Shown here: positions 42,771-51,540 of the stretch, piece after piece | How the letters are laid out: each line of letters begins with the position of its first letter | Numbering within the stretch: the stretch's first letter is position 1 | Source: Dinoroseobacter sp049800775 | GTDB taxonomy: Bacteria > Pseudomonadota > Alphaproteobacteria > Rhodobacterales > Rhodobacteraceae | Direction of reading: 5' to 3' | Length of the DNA: 64,000 bases | Assembly (NCBI RefSeq): GCF_049800775.1 | Contig: NZ_JBNAFR010000012.1 | Span: 31,220 to 95,219, forward strand | The notes under the pieces: model-generated | What the model saw: the letters and a program-made list of their open reading frames with translations, nothing else | Databases searched by the model: none | Told to the model about the DNA's origin: nothing | Translations under genes and position numbers: made by a program

Positions 42771-43439
42771 ATGGTCAAACTGACGCGTCGGCATTTTGTG
42801 GCAGGGTCTGCAATGCTCTTTTCGGCACCGCTCGCCACGCCGATATCGGCAGCGCCCACGTCGCCGCGCGCAATGTGGGATGTCTGGGATGCGCAAGTCA
42901 CGCCTCCGAGTTATGACCCCTCGACTTCCAATCCGTGGGGGATTCATCCGCGGTTCCTTCCTGTTCGGGTGGAGGCAAACGCGGGCCTCGTGCCGGGTGA
43001 CATTCATGTCGATGCCGTTGCGCGCTACTTGTACCATATCGAGCCGAACGGAAGCACGGCGATGCGTTATGGCGTGGCCATCGCACGCGGGACATTGTAC
43101 GAGCCGGGTGTCTACACGATCCGGCGAAAAGCCAAGTGGCCCACTTGGCGTCCAACGGACGACATGATCGAACGCGACCCGGATCTTTATGCACAGCATG
43201 CGGAGGGGATGGACGCGGGGCCAACCAACCCATTGGGATCCCGTGCGCTTTATCTCTATGTGGGCAACCGGGACACTTATCTGCGTATTCATGGATCGCC
43301 TGAGCCGCGTTCGATCGGAGGTCGGGCGAGTTCGGGTTGCGTGCGCATGATCATGGCACATATCAACGATCTCTATCCCAACGTGGAAACGGGCAAAACC
43401 GCTCACCTGTATCCGCCTGAAGATGCGATCGGGGGCTAA
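42771..43439 (+). CDS. L,D-transpeptidase (YkuD family), second copy
   Basis: A 222-residue Tat-type exported protein (TRRHFVAGSAMLF). The catalytic block is YLRIHGSPEPRSIGGRASSG followed by CVRM (Cys nucleophile). It is only distantly similar to the enzyme at 37872 outside this block, so not a recent duplication. Last gene of the plus-strand envelope copper operon. Confidence 0.88.
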   Translation: MVKLTRRHFVAGSAMLFSAPLATPISAAPTSPRAMWDVWDAQVTPPSYDPSTSNPWGIHPRFLPVRVEANAGLVPGDIHVDAVARYLYHIEPNGSTAMRYGVAIARGTLYEPGVYTIRRKAKWPTWRPTDDMIERDPDLYAQHAEGMDAGPTNPLGSRALYLYVGNRDTYLRIHGSPEPRSIGGRASSGCVRMIMAHINDLYPNVETGKTAHLYPPEDAIGG

Positions 43440-43473
43440 TGGAGCATCTTGATGTTGCTCAAAGCGTCTTGAC

Positions 43474-43743
43474 CTAGTTCACCGCTTGGCAGATTGGATT
43501 GCCTTGTGGCGTTCTGAGCGGCAACCAGGTCGCTTCAACTGGGCCGTTGTGAAGATACCAAAAACAATTGTCATTCGGATCAAGCCGAACCTTGTTGAGG
43601 TTTTGATATGGCGCAGCGAGACCCACGAGTGGTTCAGGTAATTCGATGAAGGCACCGTCCGCATCGACCACGGGTGTCGTGGAACATCCGGTCAACAGAA
43701 ACGCCCAGAAGATCAGGCCCGATGCCTTCAAGATCGTGTTCAT
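43474..43743 (-). CDS. Small lipoprotein, unknown function
   Basis: An 89-residue lipoprotein with lipobox LLTGC (about residues 16-20). The mature part is short (PVVDADGAFIELPEPLVGL, NDNCFWYLHNG, TPQGNPICQAVN) and has two extra Cys. I do not recognise it. It is the last gene of a minus-strand group with copZ and the DUF2933-like gene, nine bases from copZ. Confidence 0.65.
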   Translation of the reverse strand: MNTILKASGLIFWAFLLTGCSTTPVVDADGAFIELPEPLVGLAAPYQNLNKVRLDPNDNCFWYLHNGPVEATWLPLRTPQGNPICQAVN

Positions 43744-43751
43744 CCGGCTCT

Positions 43752-43964
43752 TCAATCCTCCGGACCTTCTCCCAGAGAGGTCGCAGGATAGCCGGCTTCC
43801 GCAAGAACATTAAGCAGGGCAGCCGAGGAGACTGTCGAGTCGATCTCTGTCGTGTGTGCAGCCAAATCCGTCTGGATGGTTGCTGACGGGTCTGCGGCTT
43901 TGACCGCTTTTTCGATAGCAGCAACGCAATGGCCACAGCTCATTTCTGGGACGTGAAATTTCAT
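43752..43964 (-). CDS. copZ: CopZ-type copper chaperone (HMA domain)
   Basis: A 70-residue heavy-metal-associated domain: KFHVPEMSCGHCVAAIEKAV with the metal-binding CGHC (about 10-13), then the beta-alpha-beta pattern ending in LAEAGYPATSL. Delivers Cu(I) to the CopA ATPase. GAGG seven bases before the ATG at 43964. Confidence 0.9.
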   Translation of the reverse strand: MKFHVPEMSCGHCVAAIEKAVKAADPSATIQTDLAAHTTEIDSTVSSAALLNVLAEAGYPATSLGEGPED

Positions 43965-44015
43965 GGTGTATCCTCTTCTCACTCGTAGGAACTAAGGGTT
44001 CCAGTGGGTGGAAGG

Positions 44016-44309
44016 TCAAGCATCCGTCGATGTTGGAACAGGGGCTTTTGAGGGCACGGGTGCGTTGCTATCCGATGACTTGCTGCCTCCATGACAGGAC
44101 TTCCCCATGAAGAAGAACATCACGCCATGTGCGCCGAGGCAAAGGGCGATTGGGGCCAAAACGCCCAAACTATCCTGCAAGCCAGAAAACGAGCCGCCTC
44201 GGGCAAAGAAAACAAGCAGCGGAAGCAGCATCACCGCGCAGCACACCAACATGCCGACGTGCATCATCTTTGAATTCTGCGGCTGCTTTTCTTGATCTGA
44301 CATATTCAT
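44016..44309 (-). CDS. Small DUF2933-like membrane protein
   Basis: A 97-residue protein with two hydrophobic helices (about 16-35 and 48-68) and Met/His/Cys residues at helix ends (KMMHVGMLVCCAVMLLP and FFFMGKSCHGG). Such small proteins commonly accompany copper ATPase genes. It is divergent from copA across the CueR promoter region. Confidence 0.65.
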   Translation of the reverse strand: MNMSDQEKQPQNSKMMHVGMLVCCAVMLLPLLVFFARGGSFSGLQDSLGVLAPIALCLGAHGVMFFFMGKSCHGGSKSSDSNAPVPSKAPVPTSTDA

Positions 44310-44453
44310 CGAACGTACTCCTACCTCGGGGGTAGCGCACCAATCGCTCGTGCGACAAGCTTACAAATCGATACATTTCAATCGGAAACAGGGGGTTAGC
44401 GAGACTGTAGGTTGATGCTGTGCCGGTTGAAAAAGAAATCTCCGATAAACCCC

Positions 44454-44484
44454 TTGAGCTTCCAGTGACTGGAAGCCCTATATC
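44454..44484 (+). promoter_or_regulatory. CueR-controlled promoter of copA
   Basis: The -35 TTGAGC (44454-44459) and -10 TATATC (44479-44484) are 19 bases apart. The spacer holds GCTTCCAGT-G-ACTGGAAGC (44458-44476), a near-consensus CueR operator. The regulator gene is at 47039, just behind copA. Confidence 0.88.
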
Positions 44485-44515
44485 TGCCTCGAGTACGCAA
44501 TCGAGGTAACAAGCC

Positions 44516-47026
44516 ATGACCGACATCAGTCAAACAACGCTCAGCATCGAAGGCATGACTTGTGCATCCTGCGTGGGGCGTGTTGAAAAGGCTCTGGCGG
44601 GGCTCGACGGGGTTTCTGATGTTGCCGTAAACCTCGCATCCGAAACGGCGCGCCTTTCGCTGGATGATCCGTCTCGGCTTACCGACGCCACGCAGACGCT
44701 TGCCTCCTTGGGGTATCCCGCGCGGACATCCAAGGTCACCTTGAACATTGCGTCCATGTCCTGCGCATCCTGCGTCGGACGGGTGGACAAGGCACTGGCG
44801 GACGTGCCCGGAGTGCTTTCCGTCAGCGTGAACCTAGCGGCAGAAACGGCGACGGTCGAGTATCTCGAGGGCGCGGTGTCCTTGGGCGACTTGAAGGCCG
44901 CATCGGCGGCGATTGGTTATCCCGCCGACATTGCAGAGGCGCAGGCGAGCCAGTCTCGCGTCGCACGCAAGGCAGAAGAAGCCGACGGACTGCGTCGCAG
45001 CGTTCTTTTGGCGGCAATTCTAACGCTCCCGGTCTTCATCCTAGAAATGGGCTCCCACCTTATTCCGGCATTTCATCACTTGGTGATGACGACGATTGGT
45101 TTTCAAACGTCTTGGATCATCCAGTTTGTCCTCGCAACACTCGTCCTCTTTGGACCGGGACGCCATTTCTACGCAAAGGGGTATCCCGCGCTTTTGAAAG
45201 GCGCGCCTGACATGAACAGCCTCGTCGCCGTCGGTACCGGCGCGGCCTGGGGATATTCGGTGGTCGCAACCTTTCTTCCCGGACTTTTGCCTGAGGGTGT
45301 GCGCGCGGTCTATTTCGAGGCCGCTGCGGTCATCGTCGTCCTTATTCTGATTGGCCGATGGCTCGAAGCACGCGCCAAGGGCCGCACCGGCGCAGCGATT
45401 CAGGCTTTGCTGGGCCTGCAGGTCCGCACCGCGCGCGTCATTCGGGGCGGTGAAACGGCGGAGGTCGATGTCGACGCACTCGCCGTCGGCGATGTGATCC
45501 TTGTCCGACCGGGTGAGCGGATCCCCGTGGATGGCGAGGTGACCGAGGGGTCGAGTAATGTCGATGAGAGCATGATTACCGGAGAGCCCGTGCCGGTGCA
45601 GAAAACCGCTGGTGCCGCTGTCACAGGCGGGACCGTCAACGGCACCGGGAGCCTGACATTCAAGGCCGCTCGGGTCGGTTCGGATACCACACTCGCGCAG
45701 ATCATCCGCATGGTCGAAGAGGCTCAAGGTGCCAAGCTGCCTATCCAGGGACTAGTGGACCGCGTGACCCTGTGGTTCGTGCCTGCCGTCATGGTGCTCG
45801 CGGCACTCACGGTCGTGATCTGGTTGCTTGTCGGGCCGGACCCGGCTTTGACCTTCGCGTTGGTCGCCGGCGTCTCGGTTCTGATCATCGCCTGTCCCTG
45901 CGCCATGGGCTTGGCCACACCCACGTCGATCATGGTGGGCACCGGGCGCGCCGCAGAGATGGGAGTCTTGTTTCGCAAGGGGGATGCGCTCCAGGCCTTG
46001 TCCGAAGTCGATGTCATCGCACTCGACAAGACGGGGACTGTCACCGAAGGCCAGCCGTCGCTGACCGATCTGGTCACCGCCGACGGTTTTGACCGAGACA
46101 AAGTGCTGAGCCTGATCGCCGCTGTTGAGGCCCAGTCTGAGCATCCCATCGCCGAAGCCATTGTCCGCGGCGCGCGGGCCGAAGGGATCGCCGCTCCGAA
46201 TGCCACGGGCTTCCGCTCGATCACCGGTTACGGTGTCGCCGCGACCGTCGAAGGTCAGGAGGTGATGGTAGGCGCGGACCGTTATATGTCCCGCGAAGGG
46301 ATTGAAATCGCCGCCTTGGTCGAAACGGAAGCCGAGCTGGCAGGGCGGGGCCGGACAGCGCTTTATGCGGCTATCGACGGCAAACTGGCCGCAGTGATCG
46401 CCGTGGCGGATCCCGTAAAACCCGCCAGCCAGGAGGCCATCGCAGCTCTGCACACGCGCGGTTTCAAGGTTGCGATGATCACCGGAGACAAACGCGAGAC
46501 CGCGGAGGCCATCGCTCGCGAGACCGGAATCGACCATGTCATCGCGGGAGTCCTGCCAGATGGCAAGGTCGCAGCCCTCGACGATCTGCGTGCAGGAGAC
46601 CGAAAGATCGCTTTCGTGGGCGACGGCATCAATGATGCGCCGGCTCTGGCCCATGCGGATGTCGGCATCGCCATCGGCACCGGAACCGATGTCGCTATCG
46701 AATCCGCCGATGTGGTCTTGATGTCAGGCGATCTGCGCGGCGTGGTGAATGCGGTCGAGGTTTCCAGGCGCACCATGTCAAACATTCGCCAGAACCTCGT
46801 CTGGGCCTTTGGCTACAATGTCGCGCTCATCCCGGTCGCCGCCGGCGTTCTCTATCCGGCCTTTGGTTTGCTTCTTTCCCCGGTCTTTGCGGCGGGTGCG
46901 ATGGCCCTGTCATCAGTATCGGTTCTGACAAACGCGCTGCGTCTACGCCGCATCGCACCGGCCTTGCGTGAAGACAGAGACACCGCCGCACCACGGATCA
47001 CTGCACTGACCCAACCGGCAGAATAG
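44516..47026 (+). CDS. copA: Cu(I)-exporting P1B-type ATPase CopA
   Basis: An 836-residue ATPase. Two N-terminal metal-binding domains (GMTCASC at 13-19 and SMSCASC near 79-85), eight membrane helices with the transport motif ACPCAMG (CPC near 460-462), phosphorylation site DKTGTVTEG (Asp near 503), SEHPIAEAIV, and GDGINDAPALAHADVG. It pumps Cu(I) from the cytoplasm. Regulated by CueR through the promoter at 44454-44484 and co-transcribed with cueR. Confidence 0.97.
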   Translation: MTDISQTTLSIEGMTCASCVGRVEKALAGLDGVSDVAVNLASETARLSLDDPSRLTDATQTLASLGYPARTSKVTLNIASMSCASCVGRVDKALADVPGVLSVSVNLAAETATVEYLEGAVSLGDLKAASAAIGYPADIAEAQASQSRVARKAEEADGLRRSVLLAAILTLPVFILEMGSHLIPAFHHLVMTTIGFQTSWIIQFVLATLVLFGPGRHFYAKGYPALLKGAPDMNSLVAVGTGAAWGYSVVATFLPGLLPEGVRAVYFEAAAVIVVLILIGRWLEARAKGRTGAAIQALLGLQVRTARVIRGGETAEVDVDALAVGDVILVRPGERIPVDGEVTEGSSNVDESMITGEPVPVQKTAGAAVTGGTVNGTGSLTFKAARVGSDTTLAQIIRMVEEAQGAKLPIQGLVDRVTLWFVPAVMVLAALTVVIWLLVGPDPALTFALVAGVSVLIIACPCAMGLATPTSIMVGTGRAAEMGVLFRKGDALQALSEVDVIALDKTGTVTEGQPSLTDLVTADGFDRDKVLSLIAAVEAQSEHPIAEAIVRGARAEGIAAPNATGFRSITGYGVAATVEGQEVMVGADRYMSREGIEIAALVETEAELAGRGRTALYAAIDGKLAAVIAVADPVKPASQEAIAALHTRGFKVAMITGDKRETAEAIARETGIDHVIAGVLPDGKVAALDDLRAGDRKIAFVGDGINDAPALAHADVGIAIGTGTDVAIESADVVLMSGDLRGVVNAVEVSRRTMSNIRQNLVWAFGYNVALIPVAAGVLYPAFGLLLSPVFAAGAMALSSVSVLTNALRLRRIAPALREDRDTAAPRITALTQPAE

Positions 47027-47038
47027 GAGGATCGCACT

Positions 47039-47440
47039 ATGAACATTGGAGAAGTTGCAGAGCGGTCCGGCATCCCGCCCAAAACCATCCGCTATTATGA
47101 GGATATCGGCCTGGTCAGGCCGCAGCGCAGCGGCAACGGATACCGCGCGTTCCGCGAGACCGATCTGCACAAGCTTGCATTCCTGGGTCGCGCGCGCGCG
47201 CTCGGTTTCTCGATTGAGGATTGCCGCAATCTCTTGAGCCTCTACGAGGATGAAACGCGGGAAAGCGCCCAGGTGAAGACCATCGCTGAAGAGCACCTGG
47301 GCGCAATCGACGACAAGATCGCGCAGCTTCAGGAAATGCGCGAGACCCTGTCCCATCTCGTCGAGGCCTGTCACGGAGACCACCGACCGGATTGCCCGAT
47401 CTTGAAGGATCTCTCTGGTGAGTTGAAGAACCTCCCCTGA
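47039..47440 (+). CDS. cueR: CueR copper-responsive MerR regulator
   Basis: A 133-residue MerR protein: MNIGEVAERSGIPPKTIRYY, then the dimerisation helix and the Cu(I)-binding loop with two Cys, ACHGDHRPDCPIL (about 112-124), as in CueR. AGGAGG precedes the ATG, 12 bases behind copA. Acts on the 44454-44484 promoter, giving positive feedback. Confidence 0.92.
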   Translation: MNIGEVAERSGIPPKTIRYYEDIGLVRPQRSGNGYRAFRETDLHKLAFLGRARALGFSIEDCRNLLSLYEDETRESAQVKTIAEEHLGAIDDKIAQLQEMRETLSHLVEACHGDHRPDCPILKDLSGELKNLP

Positions 47441-47522
47441 AAACGCATCTGATTTAGAAAACCTTCAGCGTTGGACTTGTGATTTTGAGATAACCAAAGG
47501 AATTCCAGCGTAAGAAATGGTG

Positions 47523-49649
47523 TTATTCAGACGCGAGACTGCGCACAGAAGCAGTGTCGAGTGCATTGAGCACCAGCTGTGGCGTCAGTATCTCCGGGAG
47601 AGCAATGCCGGAAGGCGCCCCTGGCCCGAAGACGATATTGAACGGAATGCCGTAGCGGTCATACCGCTCGAGAAACCGCGCGATGCTGTCATCCGGGCGG
47701 GTCCAATCCGCTTGCATTGCAATCACGGAACCGCCGCGCAACCGCGCACGCACTGGATCCCTGTTGAGCACGAGAGACTTGTTGGCTTTACAGGTCAGGC
47801 ACCAATCTGCAGTCACATCGACGAAGACGGTCTGCCCTTCGGAGACGTGCCGAGCGATGCCGAGGGGATCGAAATCCTGCCAATGGGACATTGCATCGAC
47901 CGACACAGTCATGCGGACAGGCGACGAGATGAGACCCGACCCGAAAACTGCCAGAAGAACACAACCACTAAGAACCGCACGCCGTACCCACTGGTTTGCG
48001 CGTGGGATTGATGCAGCGACGATGAACACCGCTGTGAGTACCGAGACAAAGGCAGCTGCCCGTCCACCTGCCACGCCGACAAGAACGAACAAGAGCCATG
48101 CGGCTGTTGCCAGCAACAGACCGCCAAGAAGGATCCTGACCAGAAGCATCCATCGCCCGGGCCGGGGCAGTCGTGTGACCAACTCGGGACGTGCGGCAAT
48201 GACGAGGTAGGGGAGGGCCAGTCCAAGACCGAGCGCCGTGAAAACCACTATCACGTCCATTGGTGTGCCCGCGAGCGCAAAGGTGATCGCGGTGCCGAGG
48301 AACGGGGCGGAACACGGTGTAGCGAGGATGGCCGCAAGCAGTCCGGTGCCAAAGTCTGAGACATACCCGGATCGGGCACCGCTGGCACCCAGGCGGTCTT
48401 GAAGGGCCGCGGGCAGGGTTATCTCGAATGCACCGAAGAGATTGGCGGCAAAGACGGCGATGACCATGAACATCAGCGTCACGAAGACCGGATTCTGGAA
48501 CTGTATACCCCAGCCGACGGACACTCCGATCCATTGAAGAAATAGTAAGGTAACCGCAAGCGCCCAGACAAATGTCAGTACCCCCAAAGCTGAAAACAGG
48601 AACCCGTTGCGCGTCATCTGCCGGGTTTGACCGGTTGCCTTCAAAACAGATGTGAGCTTGATCGATAGAACGGGTAACACGCAGGGCATGACATTCAGGA
48701 TCAGACCCCCGAGAAAGGCGATGGCGGCGACCGCCACGACCTTCAGCAGACTCGTTCGAGGGTTCGCGCTTGAAAACGGTGGGGCAGGGGGATTTGAGGT
48801 AAGCGTGATCGGCGCCGTGATTGCACGTGCGGTGTCTGTGATCGTCACCGAAGGCTCTGTGTGCTTTTCGGTCCAGGCGTTGATCGGTATTTGTGCCCAG
48901 AGTTCCGTCCTATCGCGATCCAATCGGATATCTGGTTTGCCAAAGGTCACAAGGGGCCCGAATTCCGGGAACACGTCGACTTTACCGAACGGCGTATCGC
49001 TCGTTGCCACAACGACAAGAGCAGAGGCGCGGGCATCGAGCGCCGTGGCCGATATCCTGATGTCGCTGTTCTCGAGTGCCGCGGGAACACGTTCGGCATA
49101 GGTGGCAATCTGGCCTGCCGAGTTTGTGTCGATTCCGGTACCTTGAGGCAGGGCGAGTGAAAGATCGAAGTCATGGGGCACACAGACAGTCGAACATGTC
49201 AGCAAGGACACACGGGCACGCAGTTTCAGAGGGTGCCCGGCGTCTTCAAGTCTCGCGCGGATCGGCAAGACAACCTGACCCGAATAGCCAAAGTTCTCGA
49301 TTCCGAAGGCCTCGAAACGTTCCGGCGCGGGCCAGAGCAGCTCCGCAGATTTCAGATTGGTCGAACCAGTCCAGTCGATCTCCGGCGCTAGGCCAACCTC
49401 ACCGGGCGTGCGCCAGTATCCTTTCCAACCCTCGCCGTACTCCAAAGCCAATCCAAGTGAAACCGAGGCGGCATCTGGCGCAATCCCGTCTTCGGCCGAG
49501 ATCAGACGCGCGGTTACGGCGGGGTTTGAAAAGCCCTCGGATTCGGCAGCCTTGGCGGCATCGGATAGGAAAAGGCCGACGCAACCAAGAAGGAGGAGCA
49601 GAGGCCAAACTCCGAAGCGAAAGACGCGGACCGTCATTTTGATGAGCAT
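47523..49649 (-). CDS. scsB: ScsB/DsbD-like thiol:disulfide interchange protein
   Basis: A 708-residue membrane protein: exported N-terminal domain (about 30-290) with the redox pair in LLTCSTVCVPHDF, eight-helix DsbD transmembrane core with LNVMPCVLPVLS and LATPCSAPFLGTA, and a C-terminal thioredoxin domain with WCLTCK (about 616-621). It carries electrons from cytoplasmic thioredoxin to periplasmic partners such as the DsbA/ScsC-like proteins nearby. Larger N-terminal domain than DsbD marks it as the copper-tolerance ScsB type. Confidence 0.9.
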   Translation of the reverse strand: MLIKMTVRVFRFGVWPLLLLLGCVGLFLSDAAKAAESEGFSNPAVTARLISAEDGIAPDAASVSLGLALEYGEGWKGYWRTPGEVGLAPEIDWTGSTNLKSAELLWPAPERFEAFGIENFGYSGQVVLPIRARLEDAGHPLKLRARVSLLTCSTVCVPHDFDLSLALPQGTGIDTNSAGQIATYAERVPAALENSDIRISATALDARASALVVVATSDTPFGKVDVFPEFGPLVTFGKPDIRLDRDRTELWAQIPINAWTEKHTEPSVTITDTARAITAPITLTSNPPAPPFSSANPRTSLLKVVAVAAIAFLGGLILNVMPCVLPVLSIKLTSVLKATGQTRQMTRNGFLFSALGVLTFVWALAVTLLFLQWIGVSVGWGIQFQNPVFVTLMFMVIAVFAANLFGAFEITLPAALQDRLGASGARSGYVSDFGTGLLAAILATPCSAPFLGTAITFALAGTPMDVIVVFTALGLGLALPYLVIAARPELVTRLPRPGRWMLLVRILLGGLLLATAAWLLFVLVGVAGGRAAAFVSVLTAVFIVAASIPRANQWVRRAVLSGCVLLAVFGSGLISSPVRMTVSVDAMSHWQDFDPLGIARHVSEGQTVFVDVTADWCLTCKANKSLVLNRDPVRARLRGGSVIAMQADWTRPDDSIARFLERYDRYGIPFNIVFGPGAPSGIALPEILTPQLVLNALDTASVRSLASE

Positions 49650-49653
49650 GCGA

Positions 49654-50109
49654 TCAACGCAAAGTGTCAGGCAGGCTTGCCAACGCCGCCTCCATATCCG
49701 TCACGGGCAATCCGCGTGCGATCCAGCCTGGCCCCTTCGGTGATCCCAGCATCCCTTCTGAGACATCGATGAAGCCCGTGTATCCAGCTTGCTTCAAGGC
49801 GCTCAAAAGGTGGCCACTGCGCCCTCCGGTGGCGCAGATCAGAGCAATGGGTTTCTCGCCTGAGAAATCGCGTGCGGCGAACAAGCGGTGCTCGAATCCC
49901 GGTTCATGCATGCTGATCGGCCATGCATCTTTTGCGACGCCCGTTTCTATCCACTCAGGCCGCGATCGCACATCGATCAGGGAAACCCTGTTCTGCGCCA
50001 ATGCGTCGGCAGTCTCGGCAGCCGACCAGATCGTGCGGGTCGCGGCCGCGACGAACTGCGGGGCCACGACCCACGACGAGCCAAGCAGGAAGAAACACCG
50101 CCTATCCAT
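49654..50109 (-). CDS. Exported rhodanese-domain protein
   Basis: A 151-residue exported protein (signal peptide to about residue 22, ending FVAAA). The rhodanese domain has VSLIDVRSRPEW and the active-site loop ICATGGRSGHLL (Cys near 92). Single-domain periplasmic rhodaneses handle sulfane sulfur or thiols. GGAG precedes the ATG at 50109. Same strand and four bases from scsB, so probably one transcript with the DsbA gene at 50169. Confidence 0.85.
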   Translation of the reverse strand: MDRRCFFLLGSSWVVAPQFVAAATRTIWSAAETADALAQNRVSLIDVRSRPEWIETGVAKDAWPISMHEPGFEHRLFAARDFSGEKPIALICATGGRSGHLLSALKQAGYTGFIDVSEGMLGSPKGPGWIARGLPVTDMEAALASLPDTLR

Positions 50110-50168
50110 ATTGTCTCCACAGTCGATGGACGACAAACGCCAAGACATCTTGGGGCGAGCCTTCCAGC

Positions 50169-50951
50169 CTATGCAGCCGTGCAGACATCTCGCCAACCCT
50201 CTTCGCGCTCCAGCGCGATGATTTCCCGAACCATATTGTCGCTGATCTGACCTTGGACGACGGTCCGGCCGATCACGAGGGCCGGCGTGCCGACAAAGGC
50301 GAACACGCGTGCAAGAGCCGCGCTGTCCTCCAATTCGCGCGCGATCGCAGCACTCTGCATGTCGGCAACCAATTTCTCGCTATCGACGCCAAGATCAGTG
50401 GCGAGGCGCGAGAGATATTCTGGCGTTGCCTGGAAAGGGGATTTCATCAGCCGTTCATGAAAGGCGACATAGGCATTTTGCCGTTTCGCTGCCAAAGCCG
50501 CTTTAGCCGCGAGATTCGACGTATCGCCGAGGAGCGGCAACTCGTGCCAGGCCACTGTAATTCTGTCCGGCATCTCGCTCGTCATGTCGGCCAACCGTTT
50601 GGTCTGCACCCGGCAAAAGGGGCAATAGTAATCCGAGAACGACGCCATCGGGACCTGGGTAGGCGTAGGACTCAGACCACCGTACAGGGCCGAACAAATA
50701 TTCTCGGAAACACGCTGCAAAGCTGCTGCTTTCTGCGCTGCCACCTCGGTGCTGTCCGCCGTGCCAAGGCCTACAAACGGATCGAAGCCGCCTGACGTCT
50801 CACCCGCAACATACTTTCGAAATCCAGCTGGACTATCGAGCGCCTGCAGCTCCAGTTTTTCCGGAAGCAGCGACGGAACTGTGCGCAGGGCCGCGTACCC
50901 TGCGATGACCGCACCGATCGTCAAAAGTGTTGACCGTTTCTTGGAATCCAT
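50169..50951 (-). CDS. DsbA-family thiol oxidoreductase
   Basis: A 260-residue exported or anchored protein (STLLTIGAVIAGYAAL), with a helical arm, then a DsbA domain with YYCPFCRVQTK (Cys near 110 and 113), WHELPLLG and cis-Pro GTPALVIG. First gene of a minus-strand group with the rhodanese and ScsB. Resembles the BdbD/ScsC type rather than classical E. coli DsbA. Confidence 0.88.
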   Translation of the reverse strand: MDSKKRSTLLTIGAVIAGYAALRTVPSLLPEKLELQALDSPAGFRKYVAGETSGGFDPFVGLGTADSTEVAAQKAAALQRVSENICSALYGGLSPTPTQVPMASFSDYYCPFCRVQTKRLADMTSEMPDRITVAWHELPLLGDTSNLAAKAALAAKRQNAYVAFHERLMKSPFQATPEYLSRLATDLGVDSEKLVADMQSAAIARELEDSAALARVFAFVGTPALVIGRTVVQGQISDNMVREIIALEREEGWRDVCTAA

Positions 50952-51085
50952 CTGAAGTCTGATCTCACCGTGTCCCCCTAAAAGTCGTAGTGTGCAGCCT
51001 TGGAAAAGGTCAACTTTACAAACTGATACAATCTTTCTGTCCCGCTCCGATTGCCGCAACTTCTGGAGAGCGCTATCTCACGCTT

Positions 51086-51463
51086 ATGATTTTGAACGCG
51101 TTCTTTTTTCTGCGATCGGCATGTCTTGCCCTTGTGTGTCTGACGATCACAGTCGTCGGAACCCAAGCGATGCCGTTTGGAGAAGAGATCAGCAGCGCGG
51201 AGGATGGTTTTCATATCGTCAACGGATCGCCCGGTAACATCCACGCGCATCATTCTCATGACATGTCGGACGACAAAAAAGATGTTCACGCAGGACATGG
51301 CGACGGATGCCTTACCTGTCTGTGCTGCGTCATGGATTACCAAGTTACCATTGCGGATCGGAGCGACGAAAGCGCCGCAGCTCCACCGGCTGAGATGAGG
51401 CTTTTTGCGGCACACTCAACCCGAGAGCCGCTCGTCCCCGACCGACCGCCCCAACACTCCTGA
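51086..51463 (+). CDS. Small exported Cys/His-rich protein upstream of cusBA
   Basis: A 125-residue protein with a signal peptide (ILNAFFFLRSACLALVCLTI) and a HAHHSHD...DVHAGHGDGCLTCLCC segment, a dense His/Cys cluster suited to copper. The plan resembles the small DUF2946/CopL-type copper proteins. Start ATG at 51086 is preferred over upstream in-frame codons because it gives a clean signal peptide. It lies 77 bases before cusB. Confidence 0.65.
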   Translation: MILNAFFFLRSACLALVCLTITVVGTQAMPFGEEISSAEDGFHIVNGSPGNIHAHHSHDMSDDKKDVHAGHGDGCLTCLCCVMDYQVTIADRSDESAAAPPAEMRLFAAHSTREPLVPDRPPQHS

Positions 51464-51540
51464 CATTTCGCTGTCCGCCTACGCGGGCTTTTTGATCATG
51501 CGATCGCTGCATCCGGTGCAGCCGTCAGGAGACGATATTC

